Source: QWQI01 sp964608915 (GTDB lineage Bacteria > Planctomycetota > Planctomycetia > Isosphaerales > Isosphaeraceae). Taken from it: a stretch of 64,000 nt of DNA. The DNA lies in assembly GCA_964608915.1 (NCBI GenBank), contig CAZSQA010000021.1, positions 1 through 64,000 on the forward strand, in the 5' to 3' direction. The notes beneath the pieces were generated by a model. That model made no database searches. It was not told the DNA's origin and saw nothing but the letters and a program-made list of their open reading frames with translations. Position numbers and translations under genes: made by a program. Below are positions 17,728-26,900 of this stretch, piece by piece. Every line of letters begins with the position of its first letter. The stretch's first letter is position 1.

Positions 17728-18762
17728 AGGCGGCTGTCCGGCCAGGATACGGCAGAGGTCATGGGCCCAGGCGGTGAGGGCGGTGCCCAGGTGGGCATTG
17801 GCCTGGATCTGGTCGATGGCCGTCATGCAGCGGTCGGCGGCGGCGAAGACATTTTCCGGCTCGCACCACGAGGCTAGCGACGCGGCGGCCTCGGCCATGG
17901 CGGCGTCGCCTGAGGGGGCGGTCAGGCCGGCACCGGTCCAGAGCACGTCGCGGAGGAACCGGGTGAGATCCTCGAGCACGGCGACGGCTCGGCGTCGCTG
18001 GTCGGCGGATTCCTTGCCAGCGGTTTTGGCGTGATCTTCCAGAAGCCGGGCGAGCCTGGGGCCCGAGGGGGCGGAGTCACTTGAAAGCTCGTGCAGAATG
18101 GCGCGGCGGGCGTCCTGATAGTCGTGGTCGGCCAGGGCCAGGGCACGCGATACGCTGCCTTCGGCCTGAAGGGCGAGCTGATGTGCCTCGGCGACCTGGG
18201 TGACGAGCCCGCGCTGTTTGAGGATGGCCTCGATGTCGTCGGGGCTGAGGGGCTCGAACCTAACGACCTGGCAACGGCTTACGATGGTTTCGAGTTGGGC
18301 GTCGGGGCTGGAGCCGATGAGGATCAGGACCGACCCCGGGCCAGGTTCTTCGAGCGTTTTGAGGAACGCGTTGGCGGCCTGGGTGGTGAGTTCGTCGGCG
18401 TCTTCGACGATGGCCACGCGGTATTTGCCCATCATGGGCTTGAGGGCGAGCTTGGCGCAGACCTCTTCGCGGATCACCTTGATGGGCAGGTCGCTTTTGT
18501 CCTCGGGGCGGCGGGCGACGATGAAATCGGGGTGCGTTTCGGCTTCCACCTGCTTGCAGCTCGGGCAGTGGCCGCAGGGGGCAAGCGTTTCGGGCGGGTT
18601 CGTGTCGCACAGCAGGCCCTGGGCCAGGGTGCGGGCGAAGAGCGTCTTGCCGACGGAGGGTGGCCCGACGAAGATCAGGGCATGCGGCAAACGGCCTGCC
18701 GTCAGGAGTTTGCGGAAGTGATCGACCTGGGCGTCATGCCCGCGAATGTTCTTCCAGGACAT
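17710..18762 (-). CDS. holB: DNA polymerase III delta' subunit
   Basis: 350 aa. Clamp-loader subunit that helps load the sliding clamp at the replication fork. AAA+ P-loop GPPSVGKT (33-40), zinc-ribbon cysteines 52, 63, 66 and 69 (CGHCPSC), Walker-B-like VAIVEDADELT, and the sensor segment LKTLEEPGPGSVLILI are visible. I start at ATG 18762 (MSWKNIRGH), with GAGGTG close upstream; the frame opens to 18963, but those residues lie across tmk. The gene overlaps the end of tmk by 29 bp, a common bacterial pairing that suggests coupling. Confidence 0.92.
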   Translation of the reverse strand: MSWKNIRGHDAQVDHFRKLLTAGRLPHALIFVGPPSVGKTLFARTLAQGLLCDTNPPETLAPCGHCPSCKQVEAETHPDFIVARRPEDKSDLPIKVIREEVCAKLALKPMMGKYRVAIVEDADELTTQAANAFLKTLEEPGPGSVLILIGSSPDAQLETIVSRCQVVRFEPLSPDDIEAILKQRGLVTQVAEAHQLALQAEGSVSRALALADHDYQDARRAILHELSSDSAPSGPRLARLLEDHAKTAGKESADQRRRAVAVLEDLTRFLRDVLWTGAGLTAPSGDAAMAEAAASLASWCEPENVFAAADRCMTAIDQIQANAHLGTALTAWAHDLCRILAGQPPSTPGR

Positions 18763-19429
18763 GGAACACCTCGCGGCGGATCGATTCGTAAACGGTCGCG
18801 GGATCGAAGTCGGCGTCGACACGGCGGATCGGGGCTGGGAACGCGCCTGGGGCGAGCGCTTCGCGAAACCCCTGGCGTACGGCTTCCTGATATGTCTCAG
18901 GGCGGCTTTCGATGCGGTCTTTCTGACGATCCATCCGGCCGCGGGCGACCTCGCGCGAGACATCCAGGAGAAGCGTCAGATTGGGCATCAGCCCGGCGGT
19001 GGCCGCATGGCCGACGCGCCAGATTTCGGCCGGGTCGAGTCCGCCCGCGACGCCTTGATAAACGACCGTGGAGAGCAGAAAGCGGTCGGTGACGACGACG
19101 GCGCCGCGTTCGAGAGCAGGCAGAATGCGTTCGGCCATGAGCTGGGCCCGGCTGGCCATGAACATGAGCATTTCGGCCCGGGGGCCGATTTCGATCGCGT
19201 GGCGGTCGAGAAGCAGTGAGCGGAGCCGGTCGCCCAGGCCTGTGCCGCCGGGGTCACGCACGGCGAGCACTTCCCGGCCAGCGGTTTTGATGTCGTCGCA
19301 AAGCCTTGCGGCCAGGGTGGTTTTGCCGGCCCCGTCGGCCCCGTCGAGGCACACGAAAATGCCGTGCGGTGGCTGCGAGAGCCGCCAGGTGAGACCATCG
19401 AAGCGAGCGGCTGCTATCGCGGCTCTCAT
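18734..19429 (-). CDS. tmk: Thymidylate kinase
   Basis: 231 aa. Phosphorylates dTMP to dTDP in pyrimidine nucleotide synthesis. P-loop GADGAGKTT (30-38), the substrate loop RDPGGTGLG (usually REPGG; the Glu is Asp here) and the DR motif VVTDRFLLSTVVYQG are present. The N-terminus is about 20 residues longer than typical. The ATG overlaps the Nudix stop (ATGA, 19426-19429) and its end overlaps holB, so it is in the middle of a compact operon. Confidence 0.94.
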   Translation of the reverse strand: MRAAIAAARFDGLTWRLSQPPHGIFVCLDGADGAGKTTLAARLCDDIKTAGREVLAVRDPGGTGLGDRLRSLLLDRHAIEIGPRAEMLMFMASRAQLMAERILPALERGAVVVTDRFLLSTVVYQGVAGGLDPAEIWRVGHAATAGLMPNLTLLLDVSREVARGRMDRQKDRIESRPETYQEAVRQGFREALAPGAFPAPIRRVDADFDPATVYESIRREVFHVLEEHSRA

Positions 19430-19914
19430 GCGGGCTTGTTCACTTCGGGGATGGGCCGGTTGTGATGCAGCCAGTCGTCAGCTTCTTCGAAGAGCTGACG
19501 GATTTTCGAGTGATAGAGCAGCCTCGAGATTTCGTCGATCGTTCCCCAGTGGAACCAGTGGCCCGTGTTGTCTTCCATATGCTCGACCGACTTGAAGAGG
19601 CGGTCGGTGGTGACGGCGACGAGGTAATACGTCACCGATTTGAGGATCTTGCGGCCCTTGCGGACATAAGTGTAGCTGATGGAGCGTTCGAAACCTTCGC
19701 ACATGATCGGCTCGGCGATGCCGGTTTCTTCGCGCAGCTCACGCAAGGCGGCCTGGCGGGGCGTTTCGCCGATCTCGATACCGCCTTTGGGAAATTCCCA
19801 GCGGGCTCGGGGGTTACGTACGGATGCGGAATGCAGGACGAGATAATGATATTGGCCGGATGGGTCGATCCGGTAAGGAATGACGCCAGCGGAGAGTTCG
19901 AGCACGGCGACCAT
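19426..19914 (-). CDS. Nudix hydrolase (Ap4A-hydrolase-like)
   Basis: 162 aa from ATG 19914. The Nudix box is complete: KGGIEIGETP, then ALRELREETGI (pattern Gx5Ex7REUxEExGU), preceded by SAGVIPYR and WEFPKGG as in asymmetric Ap4A hydrolases. Substrate not determinable from sequence. ATG 19914 has GAGGA 9 nt upstream; a longer version starting at ATG 20007 would overlap the upstream gene by 29 bp and add 31 poorly conserved residues. Its stop overlaps the tmk start by 4 bp. Confidence 0.88.
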   Translation of the reverse strand: MVAVLELSAGVIPYRIDPSGQYHYLVLHSASVRNPRARWEFPKGGIEIGETPRQAALRELREETGIAEPIMCEGFERSISYTYVRKGRKILKSVTYYLVAVTTDRLFKSVEHMEDNTGHWFHWGTIDEISRLLYHSKIRQLFEEADDWLHHNRPIPEVNKPA

Positions 19915-19978
19915 GCCGATCGGTCCTCGCTCCGGCGGACCGCTCTTTCGATCGGGTCCGGGATTGGTGCTGGTCAGA

Positions 19979-20269
19979 TCAAGACTGCGACGAGGAGTCG
20001 CGTCCATCCGTTTCGATCACTCCCAGTAGTGCCCCTGGACGAACCAGAGCACCTTCGGACACGCAGCGGCGGATCAGTCGCCCATCGCACGGCGCGGGGA
20101 CGACGAAAGTCATCGGACCGATGATCAGTTCGATCATCCGCTGACCCTCACGAACGTTTTGGCCGAGGCTGCAAAGCCACAGGCAGACACGAATGTCGGT
20201 CGAGACGTCCGAACCCGCACCCTCAGGCACACGAACGCGTATTTCGCTGCCGTGGCGAGCTGAGGTCAT
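19979..20269 (-). CDS. Lipoyl/biotinyl-like carrier domain lacking the modified lysine
   Basis: 96 aa. The layout matches a lipoyl domain: VRVPEGAG, a central hairpin, VPAPCDGRLIRR, then VSEGALVRPGALLGVIETD. The turn that normally reads ETDKA and carries the lipoylated Lys reads ELIIGPMT (47-54), with Pro52 where the Lys should be, so it cannot be lipoylated there. It is the first gene of the Nudix-tmk-holB run. It may be a structural relative used for binding rather than acyl transfer. Divergent biotin-carboxyl-carrier-like protein is an alternative; the Lys is missing either way. Confidence 0.65.
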   Translation of the reverse strand: MTSARHGSEIRVRVPEGAGSDVSTDIRVCLWLCSLGQNVREGQRMIELIIGPMTFVVPAPCDGRLIRRCVSEGALVRPGALLGVIETDGRDSSSQS

Positions 20270-20685
20270 TTCGCACCCGAACCGGTATTCAAGTCATCCG
20301 GCGGAACTCTTTTCACGGAGTCCTCGGCGACACATCTTCATCATACCATAATCCGCGAATCCGGGAGAGTCGAAATTCGCGAAATTCGGACGGCGCCGGC
20401 GCACCTTTCCGGCAACATGAGCGTCCTGCGACGTCTGCTGCGAAATCGCATCGATAGAGGGCCTGGCAAGTCGGGTTCATGGTGTCCAAGATTCGTTCGA
20501 ATCTCAGGTTGCGAGATTTTACGCTCTGTTTCGGTGCATCCCGGGGCGAAATTGGGGGGCGTTTCGATTGATCGATCTTCCGAGCGGCATGATTCGCCTG
20601 TCCGATCGTCCCTGTTCCGGATACGATGGATAACGACCAGCTAGGGGAAAGTTCGAGTTTCGGCACCTGATGCGGGAGGCGGATC
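20270..20685. other. Intergenic region between divergent genes
   Basis: About 415 bp between the lipoyl-like gene (minus) and the cytochrome fusion (plus). It includes a short direct repeat, CGAAATTCG twice in a row near 20371-20388. Promoters for both sides should be here; none stands out. Confidence 0.4.
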
Positions 20686-22665
20686 GTGTTGCGGAATAAG
20701 TACGTTCGGTCAATCATGGTGATTTCTTCGTGCGTCGCGCTCAGCGTGATTTCGGCGACCGTCGCGGCGGACAAGCCGGGCTTTGAGCCGAAACTCCCGC
20801 TTGACCGGCTCGTCGGAAAACGGGTCGGTGACTTCAAGCTCAAGGACGTCCGAACCGGCAAGGAAGTCTGGCTTTACGGTCTGGCCATGGCCAATCGAGG
20901 CCTGGGCAGCGTTCTGAAGATTCGCAAGACCGAAGCCGTCGTGTTCGTGTTCCTCTCGCCTGGCTGCCCGATCGGCGACAAATACCTGCCCCGGCTTAAC
21001 GAAATGGCTCGCGAATATGAGCCGAAGGGCATCAAGTTCTTCGGCATCGCGTCCAACGACGGTGATACGCCGGAAGAACTGAAAGCCTGGGCCCAGCGCC
21101 ATGAACTGGCGTTTCAGGTCCTTCACGACACTCGCAACATTCAAGCCGACGCCTTGCTTGTCGAGCGTACGAATGAAGTTATCGTGGCCGATGCCCGTGC
21201 CGTGATCCGTTACCGTGGGGCCATCGACGACCAGTACGGCTATACCACGACCAGCCCCGAACCGAAAAACCGATATCTGAAAGACACTCTTGACGCCGTT
21301 CTCGCTGGCAAGCCAGTCGGGGTGAAGGGCACGGAAGTCGCCGGATGCAAGCTGACACGAGTGGAGCCCGAGCCTTCGAAACTCGATGGCCTGGATCGCG
21401 TCCGCGGCGTTTCGGACGAGATCGCCCAATTCCTCGACAAGGCCGATCCGATGCCGGAAGTCGGTCAGGTCAATTATTCCGAGCATGTCGCCACGATCCT
21501 GCAGAACAAATGCCAGTCGTGCCACCGGCCCGGGCAGGTCGGCGGATTCTCGCTTCTCAGCTATGACGACGCCCGCAAACGCTCGGGCATGATCGCCGAA
21601 GTGGTCGAAGACCGCCGCATGCCCCCGTGGCACGCCGATCCGCGATATGGCCATTTTTCGAACGACCGCAAGCTGACGGGACGTGAACGGGCCATTCTGC
21701 TGGCCTGGGCTGAGCAGGGCACGCCGCTGGGCGATCCGGCGAAAGTGCCAACGGTGAAGTCGTTTCCCGAAGGCTGGACGATCGGCACGCCCGATTATGT
21801 CTTCGAACTCCCGGATGCGAACGTGATTCCGGCTCAGGGCACCGTTCCCTATTATCACATCACGGTCGACCCGGGATTCAAGGAAGATGTCTGGGTGCAG
21901 GCCGCCGAAGCCCGGCCCGGCGATGCGGCCGTCGTGCACCACATTATCGTTTACGTCATCCCGCCCGGGGCGGAAAGAGGCCGAACGATCGGCGAGGGCC
22001 GCGGGCATCTTTGCGGCTACGCGCCGGGCGACATGCCGTCCGTCTATCCGGAAGGTACGGCCAAGCGCATTCCTGCCGGCAGCAAATTTGCCTTCCAGAT
22101 GCACTATACGCCGAACGGGAAACAGACGACCGATCGTTCGAAAGTCGGCCTGATCGTTTCGAAAGTGCCGCCGACGCGTGAGGCCTTGACCGTCGGCATC
22201 GCTAACCCCGGCTTTCAGATTCCGCCGGGAGCGGATGACTATCCGGTCAAGTCGGAGCAAAAGTTCCGCAACGAGGTGCGGCTGCTTTCTTTCATGCCCC
22301 ACATGCACTTGCGCGGCAAGTCGTTCAAATATACGCTTTTCGCCGAAGGCCGCGATCCTGAAGTGATGCTGAGCGTGCCCGCCTACGATTTCGGCTGGCA
22401 GAGCTATTATACCCTTGCCGAGCCGCTCGTGCTCAAGCCGGGCACGGTGATCAAGTGTGATGCGACGTTCGACAACTCGGAGAAGAACCGGGCGAATCCT
22501 GACCCGAAATCGAGCGTCCGCTGGGGTGAGCAGACCTGGGAAGAGATGATGATCGGCTATGTCGACATCGATTTCCCGATCCGCAAGGACGCCGGCAAGC
22601 CGGGCGAGAAGGCCGACGCCGCGGCGGCTGGAGCAGAGGGCACGCCGAAGCCTGCGGCGGATTGA
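20686..22665 (+). CDS. Redoxin - cytochrome c - copper monooxygenase-like fusion protein
   Basis: 659 aa, exported (signal peptide about 1-27). Three modules: a thioredoxin/AhpC-like redoxin (about 40-215; FLSPGCPIGDKY with Cys94, so a single Cys rather than CxxC); a c-type heme motif CQSCH (276-280) with RMPPWH nearby (Met312 a likely axial ligand); and a PHM-like copper type II monooxygenase domain (about 370-630; His418-His419, MHY 472-474, and MPHMHLRGKS 537-546). Substrate unknown. The C-terminal 25 residues are Ala/Gly/Pro-rich. GTG start with GGGAGG 6 nt upstream. Confidence 0.85.
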   Translation: MLRNKYVRSIMVISSCVALSVISATVAADKPGFEPKLPLDRLVGKRVGDFKLKDVRTGKEVWLYGLAMANRGLGSVLKIRKTEAVVFVFLSPGCPIGDKYLPRLNEMAREYEPKGIKFFGIASNDGDTPEELKAWAQRHELAFQVLHDTRNIQADALLVERTNEVIVADARAVIRYRGAIDDQYGYTTTSPEPKNRYLKDTLDAVLAGKPVGVKGTEVAGCKLTRVEPEPSKLDGLDRVRGVSDEIAQFLDKADPMPEVGQVNYSEHVATILQNKCQSCHRPGQVGGFSLLSYDDARKRSGMIAEVVEDRRMPPWHADPRYGHFSNDRKLTGRERAILLAWAEQGTPLGDPAKVPTVKSFPEGWTIGTPDYVFELPDANVIPAQGTVPYYHITVDPGFKEDVWVQAAEARPGDAAVVHHIIVYVIPPGAERGRTIGEGRGHLCGYAPGDMPSVYPEGTAKRIPAGSKFAFQMHYTPNGKQTTDRSKVGLIVSKVPPTREALTVGIANPGFQIPPGADDYPVKSEQKFRNEVRLLSFMPHMHLRGKSFKYTLFAEGRDPEVMLSVPAYDFGWQSYYTLAEPLVLKPGTVIKCDATFDNSEKNRANPDPKSSVRWGEQTWEEMMIGYVDIDFPIRKDAGKPGEKADAAAAGAEGTPKPAAD

Positions 22666-22826
22666 TCCGTCCCGCGGTTGCGATCTTCCGAACGAATACG
22701 CCGAACACTTGGTCGCGACACCCGCACGTGGTATCGTGGTCAGGTGTTCTCGCGTTTCCGGCATCGGCCGGAGAAACTCTCGCCAGGCGAATCGCCTTTC
22801 CAACTGATGTCCAGGGATCGAGGCCG

Positions 22827-24260
22827 ATGTCATTCCTTAAATGCATGCCATGGTTTCGAACCAGTGCGATTCGATGTGTTACCCTCCTCGGCATCGCCAG
22901 CCTGTGCGTCACGGCGAATGGCGCGAGGCCTGACAAGAACGTCGTGCTGATCGTGGCCGACGACCTTGGGCTGCAGCTGGGTGCCTACGGCGACAAAAGC
23001 GGAGCGACGCCCCGTCTGGACAAATTCGCCGAATCGGCCGTTCGCTTCACCCAGGCCCGCTGCACCACGGCAAGCTGCTCGGCCAGTCGTTCGGTAATCC
23101 TGACCGGCAAACAGAATCACGCCAATGGCCAATTCGGCCATCAGCACATGCCGGCCAATTTTCATTCGTACGACAAAATCCAGTCTCTTCCGGCCCTGTT
23201 GAAAAAGGACGGCTATCGCGTCGCCCGCGCTGGCAAGCTGCACGTTCAGCCCGATTCGGTCTATCCGTTCGACACCGTCTATGGTCAGAAGCTGCCCGGA
23301 GGCGGCCATAACACCGTCGCGCTGGCTGATTCCGTGCGGCCGCTGCTCGAGGAGAAGTCGAAACAGCCGTTTTTCCTCTACTTCTGTCCGATCGACCCGC
23401 ACCGGGCGGCCAAAGGGTTCGGCAATCAGCCGATGCCGGGAGTGGAGCCGAAAACGTACGACCCGGATAAGGTCAGCCTGCCGGCCTTTTTGCCCGACAC
23501 ACCCGCGGCCCGGGCGGAATGGGCCGAATATCTGCAGGCGGTCAATCGCCTGGATCAGGGCGTGGGCCGGCTGCTCGACATGATCGACGAAACCGGTCAT
23601 CGCGACGACACGCTCGTCATTTTCACTTCGGACAACGGCCCGCCGTTTCATGGGGCCAAATGCAGTCATTATGAGCCGGGTGTACGCATGCCGATGCTGA
23701 TTCGCCAGCCCGAGCGTGATTACCAGCCTGGCGACTGCTCGGCCCTGATGACGCATGCCGACATTCTGCCGACGATCCTGTCGTTTACCGGATCGCCTGC
23801 TCCCGATCCCGCGAAGGGCTACCGGCTGGACGGCCGCTCGCTGTTCGAATGGGTCAAGAATCCGGCCAACCCCGATTTCGTGCAGGGCGTTTTCCTGTCG
23901 CACACCTTTCACGAAATTCAAATGTATTATCCGATGCGAACCGTCACCGACGGCCGTTTCAAGCTCATCCACAACCTCGCCTGGCCGCTCGAAGTCCCTT
24001 CGGCCTCCGATCTTTTCGAATCCGCCACCTGGCAGGACGTACTCACTCGCAAGCTGCAGCGGTATGGCCCCCGTTCGACCGAATCGATCCGTCAGAGGCC
24101 GGAATGGGAGCTTTACGATCTTCAGGCTGATCCGAACGAAACACGTAACCTGGCCAGCGATCCGAAATATGCCCGTACACGCGCCGATTTCGAAGCCCGG
24201 CTGAAGAAGTTTCAGGCGGAGACGGGCGATCCGTGGCTCTCCAAATGGCGTTATGAATGA
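22827..24260 (+). CDS. Formylglycine-type sulfatase (arylsulfatase A family), exported
   Basis: 477 aa. Signal peptide in about the first 33 residues, then the alkaline-phosphatase-like fold: metal ligands in VADDLG (Asp45, Asp46), the formylglycine motif Cys84-Ser-Ala-Ser-Arg88 (Ala in place of the usual Pro), LTGKQNHANGQFGHQ, and FTSDNGPPFHGAK for the other metal site. The Cys84 must be oxidised by a formylglycine-generating enzyme. It hydrolyses sulfate esters; the overall look recalls heparan N-sulfatase/choline-sulfatase relatives. Start chosen at ATG 22827 (GAGG just upstream, signal peptide follows); the frame opens to TTG 22662 inside the previous gene. Confidence 0.9.
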   Translation: MSFLKCMPWFRTSAIRCVTLLGIASLCVTANGARPDKNVVLIVADDLGLQLGAYGDKSGATPRLDKFAESAVRFTQARCTTASCSASRSVILTGKQNHANGQFGHQHMPANFHSYDKIQSLPALLKKDGYRVARAGKLHVQPDSVYPFDTVYGQKLPGGGHNTVALADSVRPLLEEKSKQPFFLYFCPIDPHRAAKGFGNQPMPGVEPKTYDPDKVSLPAFLPDTPAARAEWAEYLQAVNRLDQGVGRLLDMIDETGHRDDTLVIFTSDNGPPFHGAKCSHYEPGVRMPMLIRQPERDYQPGDCSALMTHADILPTILSFTGSPAPDPAKGYRLDGRSLFEWVKNPANPDFVQGVFLSHTFHEIQMYYPMRTVTDGRFKLIHNLAWPLEVPSASDLFESATWQDVLTRKLQRYGPRSTESIRQRPEWELYDLQADPNETRNLASDPKYARTRADFEARLKKFQAETGDPWLSKWRYE

Positions 24261-24305
24261 TATCTCGCTTCGAATTGACATCGAAGAAACGGGGGCAGGA
24301 CGAAA

Positions 24306-25751
24306 ATGACACGAAAGCCTGGACGACGTGAATTCCTTGGCCTTGCGGTGCTGGCTTCGCTGGGTGAAGTCGTCAGCTTCGGCTCACCGCCCGACAAAGC
24401 CGAAGCCCGTGCCGTGCTGGATAACGCCATTTCATTTTTCGTGGACAAGATCGCCCGCCATGGCGGCTACGTTTACAAGTATTCCGACGATCTGGCGTAT
24501 TCACAGGGGGAGGTCGTGACCGGCCCGGATACGGTCTGGGTGCAGCCGCCCGGCACGCCCGAAGTGGGTCAGGCCCTGCTGGACGTCTTCGAACTGACGA
24601 AACTACCAAAGGCGCGGGAAGGTGCCATCGCGGCGGCACGATGCCTGGTGAACGGGCAGTTACGCAGCGGCGGCTGGAGCGACAAGATCGAATTCGCGCC
24701 GGAGGCCCGCGCGAAAATCGCTTACCGGGTCGATCCGCCGAGGAAGAAGCCGGGCTTTGACGTCAGCACGTTCGACGACGACAAGACACAGTCCGCCGTG
24801 CGATTTCTGTTGCATTTCGATCATGCCTTCCCCGGCGAATTCGCCGATGTGCATGAATGCGTCACTTTCGCCCTCGATGCGATCCTCAAGGCCCAATATC
24901 CCAACGGAGGATTCGCCCAGGGGTGGGCCGAGCCCGCGGAAGCCACGAAACCGGCCGATGCGAAAGCCGCTTATCCGGAATCCTGGCCAAGGGCCTGGCC
25001 CGGTTACAAAGAGTACTGGCGGTATTACACGTTCAACGACGGCAACGTCGATCGGACGATCGAAACGCTGCTGCTGGCCACGCGGCTTACGGGCGATCCG
25101 AAATACCGCGATGCCGCGATCCGGGCCGGTGATTTCGTTCTCGCTGCGCAAATGCCCGCTCCTCAGCCAGCCTGGGCGCAACAGTACGACTTCGAAATGA
25201 AACCGGTTTGGGCCCGCAAATTCGAGCCCTCGGCCATTTCAGGCGGAGAAAGCCAGCGACTCCTCGAAACGCTGATGAATCTGTATGTCGTCACAGCCGA
25301 TGAGAAATTCATGCATCCGATTCCCGCCGCTCTTGCATGGCTGGAAAAGATGGCATTGCCAGACGGCCGTCTTGCCAGATTTTACGAATTGAAGACAGAC
25401 AGGCCGCTTTTTTTCACGAAAACCTACGAATTGACGTATGACGATTCGGACGTGCCGACTCACTATGGATTCAAGGTCGGTAATCGTACGAAGTCGATAC
25501 GGAAGCGATTCGACATGCTGAACCATGCCGACGACAAGGAAATGGCCCGGCAACGCGAAAAGATCGAGCGGCGCAAGCCAATCGACTTCAGGCCGGATGA
25601 AGTGGCGAAGATCGTCGGGTCGATCGACGGCCGTGGCGCGTGGGTGGAGCCTGGCAAAATCGACAAGCGGCCGGCAGGTCATGTCATTTCGTCGGAAACT
25701 TTCTGCGAAAATGTTCGGACTCTCGCCGCATTCCTCGATCCGAATTCGTAA
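24306..25751 (+). CDS. Pectate lyase, PL10-like (exported)
   Basis: 481 aa. A Tat-type start (RRxFLG at residues 7-12) is followed by an (alpha/alpha) toroid-like sequence. PL10 features are visible: LKAQYPNGGFAQGW, YYTFNDGNVDRTIETLLLA, and PAWAQQYDFEMKPVWARKFEP, which matches the conserved WAQQYD substrate-cleft region. It should cleave pectate by beta-elimination outside the cytoplasm. It lies 45 bp after the sulfatase on the same strand, suggesting joint polysaccharide use. AGGA is 6 nt upstream of the start. Confidence 0.85.
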   Translation: MTRKPGRREFLGLAVLASLGEVVSFGSPPDKAEARAVLDNAISFFVDKIARHGGYVYKYSDDLAYSQGEVVTGPDTVWVQPPGTPEVGQALLDVFELTKLPKAREGAIAAARCLVNGQLRSGGWSDKIEFAPEARAKIAYRVDPPRKKPGFDVSTFDDDKTQSAVRFLLHFDHAFPGEFADVHECVTFALDAILKAQYPNGGFAQGWAEPAEATKPADAKAAYPESWPRAWPGYKEYWRYYTFNDGNVDRTIETLLLATRLTGDPKYRDAAIRAGDFVLAAQMPAPQPAWAQQYDFEMKPVWARKFEPSAISGGESQRLLETLMNLYVVTADEKFMHPIPAALAWLEKMALPDGRLARFYELKTDRPLFFTKTYELTYDDSDVPTHYGFKVGNRTKSIRKRFDMLNHADDKEMARQREKIERRKPIDFRPDEVAKIVGSIDGRGAWVEPGKIDKRPAGHVISSETFCENVRTLAAFLDPNS

Positions 25752-25763
25752 GTCGGGCCGAAC

Positions 25764-26801
25764 TCAGGGCTTTCCATTACGTCGTTTCGGTACGGCGGGC
25801 GGGGCCATTGCCTCAAGTTCGGCGATGAGGCCGGCCAGGTCGGGCGGAATCGGTGCCTCAAGCTCAAGCCGCTTGCCCGTGCGCGGATGCACAAGTGCAA
25901 GCGTGTGCGCATGCAGTGCCTGGCGTGAGATGAGCGGCTCTTCGCCTTCCGGCAGGCTGCCGGGCTGAATCAGACCTTTCAGCTCGGAGAGCGTCACCCG
26001 CTCGCGGCCAGCGTAGTGTTTGTCCGCCAGAATCGGATGCCCGATCGACTGCAGGTGCACGCGAATCTGGTGCGTCCGCCCCGTGAAGAGTTCACACCTG
26101 AGCAGGGCGTAGCGGCCATAGCGCCGCTTCACTTCGTAAAGCGTTTTCGATTCCTTGCCGCCGTCGGCCACCGGCTTGATCGTCATCTTTTCGCGGACGG
26201 TCGGGTGATGGCCGATCGGCTTTTCGATGAAGTCCCGGTCGCGGCTCGGTTCGCCGTAAACGACAGCCAGATAGTTCTTTTCGATTGTCCGTTCTTCGAA
26301 CTGGGCCGCGATTCCCCGGTGGGTTTCGTCGTCCCTCGCGACGAGCACCAGGCCTGTGGTGTCGCGGTCCAGCCGGTGAATGATCCCCGGCCTGTTTTCG
26401 CCGGAGACGGTGGAGAGCTGGCTGTAACGAAACGCCAGGGCATTGACGAGCGTGCCGCCCCAATTGCCCTTCGCCGGGTGCACGACCATGCCTGCCGGCT
26501 TGTTGATGACCGTCATCCACTCATCTTCGTATAGGACATCCAGCGGAATGTCCTCAGGCTCGATGGCCTTTTCGGGCAATTCTGGCAGACGTACGCGGAT
26601 GACGTCTCCCTGGCGGACTTTCGTCGAGGCCTTGACCTGAACCCCGTTGACCGTCACGCCGCCGGCGTCGAGGATTTTTTTGATGACCGAGCGTGAGAAA
26701 TCCTGATAGCGGGAAGTCAGATATGCGTCCAGCCTCGGTTCCGAGACGAGAAAGCTTTTGACGACGAATTCGTCCGGAGTTTCGGCGAGTTCCCGCTTCA
26801 T
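25764..26801 (-). CDS. rluD: 23S rRNA pseudouridine synthase RluD
   Basis: 345 aa. Converts specific uridines of 23S rRNA (helix 69 in E. coli) to pseudouridine. N-terminal S4 RNA-binding domain (about 22-75; DFSRSVIKKILDAGGVTVNG), then the RluA-family catalytic motif HRLDRDTTGL with Asp145, and GRTHQIRVHL further on. Convergent with the pectate lyase, 12 bp between stops. RluC/RluA-like specificity cannot be excluded. Confidence 0.92.
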   Translation of the reverse strand: MKRELAETPDEFVVKSFLVSEPRLDAYLTSRYQDFSRSVIKKILDAGGVTVNGVQVKASTKVRQGDVIRVRLPELPEKAIEPEDIPLDVLYEDEWMTVINKPAGMVVHPAKGNWGGTLVNALAFRYSQLSTVSGENRPGIIHRLDRDTTGLVLVARDDETHRGIAAQFEERTIEKNYLAVVYGEPSRDRDFIEKPIGHHPTVREKMTIKPVADGGKESKTLYEVKRRYGRYALLRCELFTGRTHQIRVHLQSIGHPILADKHYAGRERVTLSELKGLIQPGSLPEGEEPLISRQALHAHTLALVHPRTGKRLELEAPIPPDLAGLIAELEAMAPPAVPKRRNGKP

Positions 26802-26900
26802 CGGAAATGCTGATTTTCGTCGTCAGAAGAAATGGAACAGGGAGACGAGCCCCTGTTCCGGCAGGCTCGACTCCCTGGTGGAATGTTCCGACCGTTCGAA

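Noticed and set aside
20710..24281. Minus-strand open frames of 480-700 codons opposite the cytochrome fusion and sulfatase
   Set aside because: Arg/His-rich shadows; the plus-strand products have intact catalytic motifs and signal peptides.
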